From assembly GCF_900103825.1 (NCBI RefSeq), contig NZ_FNIF01000006.1:124001-188000 (forward strand): DNA of 64,000 nucleotides, written 5' to 3'. Position 1 is the first letter of the stretch; each line of letters opens with the position of its first letter. Shown piece after piece: positions 1 through 9,053 of the stretch. A program made the position numbers and the translations under genes. This DNA comes from Paenibacillus sp. yr247 (GTDB lineage: Bacteria > Bacillota > Bacilli > Paenibacillales > NBRC-103111). The notes below the pieces were generated by a model. It ran no database searches. It was given only the letters and a program-made list of their open reading frames with translations, and was not told the DNA's origin.

Positions 1-2
1 TC

Positions 3-248
3 TTTTGCATGGAAGAAATGGATAATACGGATTATGATCTTACTGAAGTTTCTCCGGATACACGCTTCCAAGCGGTGTTCGAGCCGGAGCTGCTCGAGGG
101 CGTCGTCACTTTATACGCAGCAGGGAGTGATCATACGGATTCATTCCAAGCTGTGCCGTACTTTGCGTGGGATAACCGCGAACAAGGGAAAATGCGCGTG
201 TGGTTGCCCGAGAAAAAGGATGCGACGGCTTTGTATGAGATTCAGTAA
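3..248 (+). CDS. GH127/DUF1680 family glycosidase, C-terminal end (partial)
   Basis: Only the last 81 codons lie in the window; the frame is open to the left edge, so the gene starts upstream. The segment carries two marks of the DUF1680 family: a CMEEMDN stretch like the family's CLE-x-VDN, and PYFAWDNREQGKMRVWLPE, the conserved closing beta-sandwich motif. Characterised GH127 members are beta-L-arabinofuranosidases acting on arabinan or extensin side chains. The catalytic barrel is outside the window, so activity cannot be judged. It ends 21 bases before the GH2 gene, which suggests one operon. Confidence 0.8.
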   Translation, partial: FCMEEMDNTDYDLTEVSPDTRFQAVFEPELLEGVVTLYAAGSDHTDSFQAVPYFAWDNREQGKMRVWLPEKKDATALYEIQ

Positions 249-269
249 TAATAGCCTCCAAAGGATCGG

Positions 270-3056
270 GTGACCTACATGGCAGATATGAAAATGAACA
301 TACCGACATCGGCTGACAGCGCGCTCAGCCTTAACGGGAATTGGGAAATCTTCATAGATTTTGTGGATGCGGCTGTAAAACCTGAAGATCTGAATGTTCA
401 TGCCCAGTGGCGGGACATTCATGTTCCAGGCTGCTGGGAGCAGGTCGAAGAAAACAAAAAGGCGGAAGGTCCGGTATGGTACCGAAAGTCGTTTAAGGCG
501 CCGGCAGCATGGTCGGATCTTCCGGTGGCATTGGAATTTGGCGGCGTTAATTATTATTGCGAGGTCTATTTGAACGGTATTTTGGCCCGTACGCATGAAG
601 GCGGTTGGAACGGGTTTCAACTAAGGCTGGAAAAGCTGCTCGCATTCGGCAACGATAATGAACTGCTGGTTAAGGTGTATAAACAAGGCGTGAGATTCCC
701 TCTGCGTGAAAGCCTTGCAGGATTCCTGCCGGATGTGGGCGTCATTTTCGGAGGCATCTGGAAATCGGTTCAGCTAATCCTTGTCCCTGATGTAATAGTA
801 AAGGATGTTTTCGTGAAGCCTCGTGTCCGTGACAACGGTGCGGAGGTGGAGTTTGTCTTGAATGCCATTCCAAGAGATACCGCGCGTTCACTAAAACTAA
901 TAGCTGAAATCAAGGATGTACAAGGAAATACCGTAAGCTGCGGGGAGCTATCGATGACGATAGTTCCTGCATCGGAACGAATGGAAGGCAAACTCTGGCT
1001 AGAATTCGAAGATGCGATCTCCTTATGGAGCCCGGAGCAGCCGGCGCTTTACCAGTTAAATCTATCCTTATCCGAAAATGGTTGCGAGATTCATAGCCAT
1101 ACTTGCCGTTTCGGCATGAAGGAGCTAGAAGTGCGCGATGATCAATTCTACTTGAATGGTTCCCCACTTTACATGCGGGGTGTGCTGCATTGGGGCTGGT
1201 ACGCCGATCATATTGCGCCGATGCCAAGCAGAGATGAGATCCGCGAGGAACTGAAGCGCGTGAAAGATAGCGGGTTTAACCTTATTAAGCATTGCCTGTA
1301 TGTACCGACGCAAGACTATTATGAGCTGGCGGATGAAATGGGCGTGCTGTTATGGCAGGAGTTGCCGATGTGGCTTCCCGAGGTGACGCCTGAATTTAAG
1401 TCTCGTGCGTTCTCGCAATATGAAGCCATTATACGCGAAGTTCGAAATCATCCGTCACTTAGCGTCTGGACGCTTGGCTGTGAATTAGACCAGTCCGCGG
1501 ACTCGACTTTCCTACAGGAGCTTTACCAAATGGCCAAACGTCTCACGGATAACGCGGTTATTCGCGACAATAGCGGTTCCGGGGAATGTTATGGAGGTTT
1601 GTTAAAGGAGTATGCGGATTTCTATGACTATCATTTCTACACCGATATTCACTTTTTCCCCGATCTGTTAAGCCAATTTGCTGGCTCATGGCGGGAAAAC
1701 AAGCCTTGGATGTTCGGCGAATTTTGTGATTATGACGAGTTCCGCAATCTGGACACTACCTTGGAAGATCACGGCGGCGAGATGCCATGGTGGCTCAAAT
1801 ATGATGAGGCAATCAATCCGGTTGCCAAAGAAGAGCGTTGGCAGTACAGCCGCCAAGTTGAGAAGTTAGCTAAGCTCAATTTGCCATTCAGCAATGAGCA
1901 GCTGTGGAAGAACGCAAACCAAAGTGCTTACGTGTATCGCAAAGCCGTTCTCGAGCTTGTTCGAACTTATTCGAAGATTTGCGGTTATGTCCTCACATCG
2001 ATAAAAGATAACCCGATCGCGACTAGCGCCGTATTCGATGATGCCGGAAGGCCGAAGCAGCCGCCTGAGCGGTTGAGGATGATAAACGATTCCACCGTAA
2101 TCACTCTGACTTGGGATAACCGCCGCAGCTGGATTGGCGGAGGTGACCGGCTCGTCCGATGGGATCCGTACAACTATACGGCCGGTACATTTATCCGCCC
2201 GCATTTGTTCGTCTCCCATTACGGCAGCGAACTTCTCGAAGACGGCGTTCTCTCTTGGAAAATCGTTAATGAAGTGGACGGAGTCTTACTGGGAGAAGGA
2301 GTAATTTCTTCCGTCATGATGCAGGCCGGCGAAGCCAGAGAAATTGGAGTACTTGAGGTCGCTTCACCGGAAGTCAAAGTGCCTACGGCGCTAACGCTTA
2401 GCGTAGCGTTAATAGGCAAGGCCGAAACAATCCGCAATGCGTGGACCTTATGGGTATTTCCGAAGCCCGCCTTGACGGCAGAAGAGCAGTCGGTTCTGCT
2501 GATCGACGATCCGTTCGATGTTTTCGCAGGGCTGAATACCTTGTATCCGGGGATTCAAGTAAATTCAGGCATCCAAGAAAGCACGCGAGTGATTGTAACT
2601 TCACATCTCCTTCCTGAGCATGAAGCGTTCATGGAGCAAGGCGGTAACGTACTGTTCGTTCAAAGGAGTAAATCGGGTCCGTTCGCCGTGAAGCAGCTTT
2701 CGTTTTCAAGGGAATCTTTGCAATTGTACTACGATCATCCGGTGATGAACGGCTACCCTCATGAGCATCATACGTCACTTACCATGTTTGGCTTAGCAAC
2801 AGACCTAGTGTTCGATTATGAGTCGCTGCCTGCGCATACACCGGTGATGGAGCGCTTGGATGCCAGATTATTCGAACGTCATGGATATATGGTCGAAGCT
2901 TCCAGGGGACAAGGGCTGCTTCTTGCGACCACGCTTCGTTTCGAAGGCGGGTTAGGCTCGCAGCCTCAAGGCATCGTGAAAAATACGGGCGCCCGATATT
3001 TGCTGGATATGGCGATCAAGTATTTATTGGAGGGTGAACGACCGGACGGGCGGTAA
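270..3056 (+). CDS. Glycoside hydrolase family 2 enzyme
   Basis: A 928-residue GH2-type enzyme, the architecture of beta-galactosidases, beta-glucuronidases and beta-mannosidases. An N-terminal jelly roll (about residues 18-190) and an immunoglobulin-like domain precede a TIM barrel that opens near residue 294 with LNGSPLYMRGVLHWGWY. Glu405 in LGCEL fits the acid/base position and Glu484 in MFGEF the nucleophile. The last 190 residues resemble a glutamine-amidotransferase-like fold seen in some long GH2 proteins. The first seven residues could be optional: GTG at 270 has AAGGA four bases upstream, while ATG at 279 is further away. There is no signal peptide, so it probably acts on imported oligosaccharides. 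Substrate unknown. Confidence 0.85.
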   Translation: MTYMADMKMNIPTSADSALSLNGNWEIFIDFVDAAVKPEDLNVHAQWRDIHVPGCWEQVEENKKAEGPVWYRKSFKAPAAWSDLPVALEFGGVNYYCEVYLNGILARTHEGGWNGFQLRLEKLLAFGNDNELLVKVYKQGVRFPLRESLAGFLPDVGVIFGGIWKSVQLILVPDVIVKDVFVKPRVRDNGAEVEFVLNAIPRDTARSLKLIAEIKDVQGNTVSCGELSMTIVPASERMEGKLWLEFEDAISLWSPEQPALYQLNLSLSENGCEIHSHTCRFGMKELEVRDDQFYLNGSPLYMRGVLHWGWYADHIAPMPSRDEIREELKRVKDSGFNLIKHCLYVPTQDYYELADEMGVLLWQELPMWLPEVTPEFKSRAFSQYEAIIREVRNHPSLSVWTLGCELDQSADSTFLQELYQMAKRLTDNAVIRDNSGSGECYGGLLKEYADFYDYHFYTDIHFFPDLLSQFAGSWRENKPWMFGEFCDYDEFRNLDTTLEDHGGEMPWWLKYDEAINPVAKEERWQYSRQVEKLAKLNLPFSNEQLWKNANQSAYVYRKAVLELVRTYSKICGYVLTSIKDNPIATSAVFDDAGRPKQPPERLRMINDSTVITLTWDNRRSWIGGGDRLVRWDPYNYTAGTFIRPHLFVSHYGSELLEDGVLSWKIVNEVDGVLLGEGVISSVMMQAGEAREIGVLEVASPEVKVPTALTLSVALIGKAETIRNAWTLWVFPKPALTAEEQSVLLIDDPFDVFAGLNTLYPGIQVNSGIQESTRVIVTSHLLPEHEAFMEQGGNVLFVQRSKSGPFAVKQLSFSRESLQLYYDHPVMNGYPHEHHTSLTMFGLATDLVFDYESLPAHTPVMERLDARLFERHGYMVEASRGQGLLLATTLRFEGGLGSQPQGIVKNTGARYLLDMAIKYLLEGERPDGR

Positions 3057-3641
3057 TTATGACTGGTTCGAGATTCAGGCAGGTCAAACGTATGAAATCG
3101 CTAACATTAAAGGCGCAGGATGTATCCGCCATATTTGGTGTACCATGCACAATCCTGCCGGGGAAAAAGACCATCTGCGGAAAGTATTGATCCACATGTT
3201 CTGGGATGATGAGGAACTCCCTAGCGTTGAAGCGCCTATTGGAGATTTTTTCGGCATGGGGCATGCGATCTCCAAAGATTTTTGGTCCTTGCCGCTTGTA
3301 ATGGGGCCTGACAAAGGCAGGGGCTTCAACTCCTTTTTTGCGATGCCATTTGCGGAGCAGGCGAGAATTGAAATCAGCGAAGAGTCGCCTGCCATCCACG
3401 GTACGGGAACCGAGGATTATTTCAATACAGCTTTCTGTCCGCGGACCGAATTCCATTTCTTCGTATTTCGGTATTCATTTGAACTCCGGGGCACGGGCAT
3501 GCTAACAAGCTAATTAATGACTACTCCAGCACCGCTTACTGGTACCAAATGGAGCCGCACCGCAAATTTCCAGAGATGCTCCCGGTGACCCAGCGGTTGC
3601 CTCGGCATTATAAAAAGCAAGTCCTACTCGTACAAGAGTAG
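3046..3641 (+). pseudogene. Decayed GH172 (DUF2961) gene
   Basis: The reading frame overlapping the GH2 stop encodes the start of a DUF2961 protein (GGNYDWFEI, then GAGCIRHIW), then jumps from PFAEQARIEI directly to the later HGTGTEDYF motif, so a central piece of the usual 350-400 residue protein is missing. The frame ends at 3513, but the family C terminus continues in another frame (HANKLINDYSSTAYWYQ and MEPHRKFPEMLPVTQ, ending at 3641). The N terminus is also cut short against GH2. GH172 enzymes include alpha-D-arabinofuranosidases and difructose dianhydride synthases, which fits the GH127/GH2 context. The internal deletion plus frameshift make a functional product unlikely. Confidence 0.85.
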
Positions 3642-3665
3642 CTGCAAGGCGACAGGGGGGACAGC

Positions 3666-4748
3666 ATGGAAGGGCATGGACGTTTTACGAAAATCGGCAA
3701 ATCTTACAGTCTAGGCGTGATCGGTTTAGGCGAAGGCAAAGGGTTAATCAAGGGGCTTTACGGTCATCCAGAGCTTAAGGTTCTAGCCGTTTGTGACGTG
3801 AACGAAGCTTTGATCAACAAGGTGAAAAGCGATTATGATGTTCCTCACGGTTATACGGATTTGGCACTTTTGATTGCTAGAGAGGATATAGACATCGTTG
3901 CCATCTATACACCTGACCAGCTTCATTTGGAGCATATCCAAGCCTGTTTTCGTGCGGGGAAGCATGTCATTTGCACGAAACCGCTGGTCAACTCCCTGGG
4001 TGAGGCGAGGAAGCTCATGCAGCTTACGGCAGACTATCCAGAAACTAAGCTGATGGTCGGGCAAAGCTCGCGTTTCTTCGGACCGATGCAGGAACAGCGC
4101 AGGGCGGTTGAAGCAGATAAATTAGGACCCATTTCCTTCATGGAGACTCAATATGTGCACGACATGCGCTGGTTTTACGGCAATAGGCCATGGGCGATGG
4201 AGGGCGGCTTCGACCTGCTTTTCGCTTGCTGCTCGCATCCGGTCGACCTCATCAAATGGTACATGGGTGAGGTGGAGGAAGTGTTTGCCTACGCAAGCCA
4301 ATCGCTGGTTGCTGAACAGGCTAACTTTCAAGGAGATGATACGTTCGTGATCAACCTGAAATTTGCCAGCGGCAGAATCGGTCGGGTACTGGGATTTTAC
4401 GGCTTAGAACAGCCGCACCAGAACCGGCCGTGGATCGAAGTGGCGGCATATGGAACGAAAGGAACCTTTATTGCCAAATATCCGCAGCTAGAGGCCATCG
4501 TAAAATACGAAGGCGAGCATGAACGTATCGAATCGTATTTCGAGGATATTTACCATTACTTCCAGTTCGAAGGGGTCAACCATCATGCTGGAGAATTCGT
4601 GAATTACGCTGAATATTTCACCAAGTGCCTCACGTATGGCACCGTGGCTATGCCAGACGCAGCAGACGGTTTCACAACCATAGCGACACTGGAAGCGATT
4701 CGCGAATCGATCCGGCAAGGCCTACCGGTTAAAGTGGAGCGAATATAA
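3666..4748 (+). CDS. Gfo/Idh/MocA family NAD(P)-dependent oxidoreductase
   Basis: A 360-residue sugar or inositol dehydrogenase-like protein. The N-terminal Rossmann fold has a GLGEG dinucleotide loop near residues 20-25, and CTKPL near residue 100 stands for the family's CEKP, keeping the catalytic Lys. The C-terminal alpha/beta domain binds substrate; SHPVDLIKW near residue 195 supplies the usual His/Asp pair. An AGGGGGGACAGC site precedes the ATG. It follows the broken GH172 gene closely and probably processes a sugar released by the upstream glycosidases. The substrate cannot be read from sequence. Confidence 0.85.
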   Translation: MEGHGRFTKIGKSYSLGVIGLGEGKGLIKGLYGHPELKVLAVCDVNEALINKVKSDYDVPHGYTDLALLIAREDIDIVAIYTPDQLHLEHIQACFRAGKHVICTKPLVNSLGEARKLMQLTADYPETKLMVGQSSRFFGPMQEQRRAVEADKLGPISFMETQYVHDMRWFYGNRPWAMEGGFDLLFACCSHPVDLIKWYMGEVEEVFAYASQSLVAEQANFQGDDTFVINLKFASGRIGRVLGFYGLEQPHQNRPWIEVAAYGTKGTFIAKYPQLEAIVKYEGEHERIESYFEDIYHYFQFEGVNHHAGEFVNYAEYFTKCLTYGTVAMPDAADGFTTIATLEAIRESIRQGLPVKVERI

Positions 4749-4787
4749 TGTCCTGTAGTATCGAGTCATACATCTAACATATCGGTA

Positions 4788-5195
4788 ATGGTTTTGGTGC
4801 AACATTTAAAATTGATCAAAGATATCCGCGATTTCTTTGTTGATTATGCTGTCAAACTAAACAATTTGTTGATTAATTCAACTGAAAGAGAGCCGCTCGT
4901 TTTACATGCACTAGAATCGGTGGACTTACTTGATCGCAAGAAGCATTTTCCATCAGAGCTATCTGGCGGGCAGCAGCAGCGTGTTGCTATTGCGCGAACA
5001 TTGGCGGGAGATCCACCGATCATTCTGGCCGATGAACCTACAGGTGAGCTAGATCCCAAAACAAGTGTTGAGATGTTAGAGCTTTCGAAGAAATTAAATG
5101 AACAAGGTCGGACGATTATTTTGATTACGCATGACATTTTGATTGCGAAGCGGATTATTCGTTTTCGGGATGGGCGATTGTATGCAGATGCTTAG
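4788..5195 (+). pseudogene. ABC transporter ATPase remnant (MacB/LolD type), 5' end lost
   Basis: The frame from about 4890 carries the second half of an ABC ATPase: signature LSGGQQQRVAIARTL, Walker B IILADEPTGELD, and H-loop ILITHD. The Walker A motif and everything before the Q loop are absent; the first 35 residues resemble no ATPase. The ADEPTGELD form is typical of the MacB/LolD/FtsE branch. Without a P-loop the product could not bind ATP normally. No permease partner is nearby. A terminator follows the stop. A shortened copy of its last codons plus terminator recurs near 35116. Confidence 0.85.
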
Positions 5196-5205
5196 TATTT
5201 ATAAG

Positions 5206-5250
5206 ACCGGAACTCCTTGGGAAATAAGGGGTTCCGGTTTATTTTATTTT
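5206..5250 (+). terminator. Rho-independent terminator, repeat copy A
   Basis: ACCGGAACTCC (5206-5216) pairs with GGGGTTCCGGT (5228-5238), followed by a T-rich run. It sits 11 bases after the ABC-ATPase remnant stop. Near-identical sequences occur at 6863 and 35161, so this is also one member of a three-copy dispersed repeat. Confidence 0.8.
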
Positions 5251-5455
5251 CAAGTAATCGATTATTTTATTCAATGAAAATGCCGGCATTCAGCTACCGG
5301 GCAGTAATGTGGAATATGGAAATGTATGATAACATTAATTTAAAATTGCTTTGGAATGATTTATTTGAATACGTTGGGTACAAACCATTACATTGAATCA
5401 ATTGCAGGAGCATTTTAAAAATAAGGCTTATAATCCTGATAAGGTGGTGTGAGAT

Positions 5456-6478
5456 TTGGATATAAACTTACTCTCAGAGCGTTTTAAGGTTTTTGCTGAA
5501 AGAGAATGTAAGGATTCCAGCATTCTATATGGACATCTTGCAGAAAACATAGCTTATGACACGAAGTTGCTTAAACTAGCAGCTCATTCGAGACTCGGAC
5601 AGCCTGTTCCTAACCTCTTATTGGGTGCGGTTCACTATTTGCTATTGGGTGGGATAGAACATGAATTAGCTGAGTATTACGCCAGCATTGTAGATGAACC
5701 AAGGGAGTCATCGGCAGCAATTGATTGTTTCAGGGATTTTTGTAACTTATACGAAAATGAGATTATTCAGATTCTAGAAAGCAAGCTTGTACAAACGAAC
5801 GAAGTGAGACGCTGTGCTTACTTGTACCCTAGCTTTTGTTACATATATAAAATAACGAAAAAACCGTTGGCACTCATAGAAATAGGAACAAGTGCTGGCT
5901 TGCAACTTCTTTGGGATAAATACAGCTACTCTTATAATTCGAACAAAAAGTACGGAAATGATCAATCGGCTCTAGAGATAACAGCAGAAATCAGAGGCGA
6001 TAAAATTCCATTCCTTTTTGAGCATTGCCCACCAGTAACATCCAGGATAGGTTTAGATTTGCACGTAAATGACCTAAATGATCCTGAAGATTATCTTTGG
6101 CTGAAAGCGTTGATTTGGCCGGAACATAAGGAACGGATTTCCTACTTTGAAAAAGCAGCTTTATGTTTAGAAAAGCAACCCTTAGAGTTAATTAAGGGAG
6201 ATGGCATTGCTTTGCTTCCGAATATGGTATCGAAGATTACTAAGGATTCAACAATATGTGTTTTTCATACCCATGTGGCCAACCAGATATCTAACGAAGC
6301 TAAGATAAAATTGAGTGAGTATATTCAATACCTAGGTGAAGAAAGAGACGTGTTCCACCTCTATAATAATATGTGGGATCTTGAACTCCATCTCGATTAT
6401 TATGTAGACGGTAATGTGCGTACGAAAACGCTGGCAGAAACAGATGGACACGGTCGGTGGTTTCAGTGGAAGTTATGA
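5456..6478 (+). CDS. DUF2332 family protein
   Basis: A 340-residue protein that looks like DUF2332: a helical N-terminal third containing FRDFC and ending in VRRCAYLYP, then LIEIGTSAGLQLLWDKY (about residues 141-157), which resembles a methyltransferase motif I, and late GDGIALLP, CVFHTHVANQ and DGHGRWFQW stretches. No function is established for the family; the IGTSAGLQL loop suggests an AdoMet-type fold (inference). The start is TTG, chosen because AAGGTGGTG lies seven bases upstream and no in-frame ATG follows soon. It is AT-richer than the flanking operons and stands between two gene remnants. Confidence 0.75.
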   Translation: MDINLLSERFKVFAERECKDSSILYGHLAENIAYDTKLLKLAAHSRLGQPVPNLLLGAVHYLLLGGIEHELAEYYASIVDEPRESSAAIDCFRDFCNLYENEIIQILESKLVQTNEVRRCAYLYPSFCYIYKITKKPLALIEIGTSAGLQLLWDKYSYSYNSNKKYGNDQSALEITAEIRGDKIPFLFEHCPPVTSRIGLDLHVNDLNDPEDYLWLKALIWPEHKERISYFEKAALCLEKQPLELIKGDGIALLPNMVSKITKDSTICVFHTHVANQISNEAKIKLSEYIQYLGEERDVFHLYNNMWDLELHLDYYVDGNVRTKTLAETDGHGRWFQWKL

Positions 6479-6529
6479 TTCACAACTCAACAAGCGGGGA
6501 ACAAGAGCTATATAAAAACAAGTGAAGGC

Positions 6530-6842
6530 ACCCCCAGCCAGATTTTGTGAGCGAATTTAGTGAAAGCTACCACCTTTTTTCTATAGATCAGAACGATTAA
6601 AAGGTGGAACCTTCTTAACCCAACAAGAAAGTGAAAATGATAAATTCAATATTAAGGAATATTTTGGACGTGGTCAAATTTATGGAACTAAGGACGGAAC
6701 GTTAAAAGAGCAGTATATCCATGAGTTAAAACTGATAGGTTTTTCAGAAGTACAAGCATTTGAGAATTATGCGACTGAATATTATAAAAGAATAGAAGAT
6801 ATTGTCTTCCTTTTGAACACATTCCTAAAAACAAAAAAATTC
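6530..6842 (+). pseudogene. SAM-dependent methyltransferase remnant
   Basis: Short frames here read as the C-terminal third of a class I methyltransferase. One frame gives YHLFSIDQND; after a one-base shift near 6596 the next gives LKGGTFLTQQ and continues through EYFGRGQIYGTKDGTL, GFSEVQAFENYATEYYK and IEDIVFLLNTFLK. The order (a KxGG-x-F-x-TQQ strand, then GF-x-E, then an EYY-x4-D-x-xFLL segment) matches a familiar Bacillus/Paenibacillus methyltransferase subgroup. The AdoMet-binding half is missing and no start codon exists. It is followed by repeat copy B. Confidence 0.7.
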
Positions 6843-6862
6843 AATCGGCGAGAATCCTATAA

Positions 6863-6909
6863 GGCCGAAACTCCTTGGGAAATGAGGGGTTCCGGTTTAT
6901 TTTATTTTT
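6863..6909 (+). terminator. Terminator-like repeat copy B
   Basis: GGCCGAAACTCC (6863-6874), TTGGGAAATGA, GGGGTTCCGGT (6886-6896) and a TTTATTTTATTTTT tail. It is almost identical to the terminator at 5206, but the left arm carries substitutions that weaken the stem. It closes the methyltransferase remnant. Confidence 0.6.
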
Positions 6910-7103
6910 GACCTTCCGGTGAGATACCATACCACGAAGCATGCGCTTGGTGTAATAAAAATGTTATTTAAATAAGTTTCCTAACTTTAAAGGTCCAATT
7001 TATCATACAAATGTAATAGGTCGTAAAAAAACGACAAGAAAGTATGGCAGGTTAGACCTTGCCACACATTCATATTCCTCTAGACAGAAAGGAAGAAACC
7101 ATT

Positions 7104-8249
7104 ATGCGTGAAGTTGTTATTGTCGAAGCGGTCAGAACTCCCCTTGGTCGCCGAGGAGGAGCATTAAGCGGAATTCGTCCTGATGATTTAGCTGCAGAAG
7201 TGTTAAAGGGGCTTGTAACTAAAGCGGGAATTGAGCCGGGAATCATAGATGATGTCATCATGGGATGTGTAACTCAATCAGGGGAACAAGCAGGAGATAT
7301 TGCCAGAGTAGCAGCTCTGCTTGCCGACTTTCCAATTGAGGTTCCGGGAATTACGATTGACCGTCAATGCGGGTCCAGTCAGCAAGCTGTTCATTTCGCT
7401 GCACAAGCGATTCTAAGCGGAGATATGGACGTCGTTGTAGCGGCTGGTGTAGAAAATATGTCCCGTGTTCCGATGAATGTGCAAGGAATTCCATGGAATG
7501 AAAAACTTACAGCGCGTTTCGGAGTATTTAATCAAGGAATATCCGCAGAAAAAGTAACGGAGAAGTGGGGATTCAGCCGCCGTCAATTAGACGAATTTTC
7601 ATTGGAAAGCCACAGGAAGGCTATACAAGCTCAACAAGAAGGAAGATTCGAACGGGAAATACATCCTATTGAGGTTACGCTATCAGATGGCACGAAAACG
7701 ATACTATCTCAAGATGAAGGCCCTAGAAGAGAAACTTCAATCGAAAAATTGGGAGCTCTTAATCCCGTGTTTATGGAGAACGGCAAGATTCATCCAGGAA
7801 ATTCCAGCCAAATTAGTGATGGCGCAGCTGCCATTCTGTTAATGTCTCGTGAAAAGGCCGAAGCATGCGGATTGAAACCGCGGTTTCGAATCATCGCTCG
7901 TGCTGTTGTTGGTTCTGATCCCGAATTAATGCTTACGGGTCCGATTGCTGCAACACAGAAAGTGTTACAAAAAGCGAATTTAACCATTCAAGATATGAAT
8001 ATATATGAAGTGAATGAGGCATTTGCGCCTGTCCCGCTTTGTTGGTTGGCTGAGACTGGAGCAGATCCTGCAAAGCTGAATCCTAATGGCGGAGCGATTG
8101 CACTCGGTCACCCGCTAGGTGCTAGCGGAGCACGTATCATGGTTACCTTGATGCATGAACTGGAGAGAACCGGAGGGCGTTACGGTTTGCAAACCATTTG
8201 CGAAGGTCACGGCATGGCAAATGCAACGATTATTGAACGTTTAAATTAG
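7104..8249 (+). CDS. Thiolase (acetyl-CoA C-acyltransferase)
   Basis: A 381-residue thiolase, the last step of beta-oxidation: CoA-dependent cleavage of 3-ketoacyl-CoA to acetyl- or propionyl-CoA. Cys89 in DRQCGSS is the nucleophile, His336 in GHPLGAS and Cys366 in ICEGHGMA complete the active site. The ATG at 7104 is preferred over a TTG 45 bases upstream because the family begins at REVVIVEAVRTP and AAAGGAAG sits about ten bases before it. It is the first gene of a four-gene operon with close spacing (18, 15 and -8 bases). A small inverted repeat (GTCGT/ACGAC) lies upstream near 7022. Confidence 0.92.
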   Translation: MREVVIVEAVRTPLGRRGGALSGIRPDDLAAEVLKGLVTKAGIEPGIIDDVIMGCVTQSGEQAGDIARVAALLADFPIEVPGITIDRQCGSSQQAVHFAAQAILSGDMDVVVAAGVENMSRVPMNVQGIPWNEKLTARFGVFNQGISAEKVTEKWGFSRRQLDEFSLESHRKAIQAQQEGRFEREIHPIEVTLSDGTKTILSQDEGPRRETSIEKLGALNPVFMENGKIHPGNSSQISDGAAAILLMSREKAEACGLKPRFRIIARAVVGSDPELMLTGPIAATQKVLQKANLTIQDMNIYEVNEAFAPVPLCWLAETGADPAKLNPNGGAIALGHPLGASGARIMVTLMHELERTGGRYGLQTICEGHGMANATIIERLN

Positions 8250-8267
8250 AAATAAGGAGGAGTATGA

Positions 8268-9038
8268 ATGAATCTGCAAGATTGTGTAGCCGTAGTAACA
8301 GGAGGAAGTTCAGGATTAGGCGAAGCAACAGTAAGGAAGATTGTACAGTGTAAAGGTAAAGCAGCGATACTTGATTTGACCAAAGAAAAGGGTCTTGCCC
8401 TTGTGGAAGAGTTAGGCCGAGAGAATGTGATTTTCGTACAAACAGATGTCACAAGTGAAACTGATGTACGTATAGCTTTAGAACAAACCGTAGAAGCTTT
8501 TGGTTCCATTCAAGCTGTTGTGAATTGCGCCGGAATCGGCATAGTTGAGAAAGTAATAAATAAAAACAAGCCGCATGAATTATCAAGCTTTACTAAGATC
8601 ATACAGATCAACCTGATTGGAACCTTCAATTTGATTCGATTGGCTGTAGAAAAAATGGCGGAAAATCAGCCCAATGAAGAAGGGGAACGCGGTGTCATCA
8701 TTAATACGGCTTCCGTTGCAGCTTACGAAGGACAAATTGGGCAAGCAGCTTACAGTGCTTCGAAAGGAGGAATTGTGGGCATGACATTGCCCATTGCCAG
8801 GGAGCTCGCGAGATATGGTATTCGCAATATGACTATCGCGCCTGGATTGTTTGAAACACCGTTATTCAATTCTCTTCCTGAGGAAGCAAAGATAGCCTTA
8901 GGTGCCTCGGTGCCATTTCCGCAGCGTTTGGGAAAACCGGATGAATTCGCCAAGCTTGTGCGAAGTATCATTGAAAATCCCATGCTGAACGGAGAAACGA
9001 TTCGCCTAGATGGTGCGATACGCATGCAGCCGAAGTGA
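8268..9038 (+). CDS. SDR family 3-hydroxyacyl-CoA dehydrogenase (type II-like)
   Basis: A 256-residue short-chain dehydrogenase. TGGSSGLG at residues 11-18 is the NAD-binding loop; [21 protein letters not shown] holds the Ser, Tyr and Lys catalytic triad. The whole sequence, including a [15 protein letters not shown] segment and the APGLFETP loop, resembles type II 3-hydroxyacyl-CoA dehydrogenases (HSD17B10-like), which oxidise 3-hydroxyacyl-CoA to the 3-keto substrate of thiolase. That matches its place just after the thiolase gene. AAGGAGG lies before the start. Confidence 0.88.
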   Translation: MNLQDCVAVVTGGSSGLGEATVRKIVQCKGKAAILDLTKEKGLALVEELGRENVIFVQTDVTSETDVRIALEQTVEAFGSIQAVVNCAGIGIVEKVINKNKPHELSSFTKIIQINLIGTFNLIRLAVEKMAENQPNEEGERGVIINTASVAAYEGQIGQAAYSASKGGIVGMTLPIARELARYGIRNMTIAPGLFETPLFNSLPEEAKIALGASVPFPQRLGKPDEFAKLVRSIIENPMLNGETIRLDGAIRMQPK

Positions 9039-9053
9039 AGAGGATGTGAGCGC

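Noticed and set aside
4788-5195. Functional ABC ATPase
   Set aside because: No Walker A and an unrelated N terminus; without a P-loop it cannot work as an ATPase.
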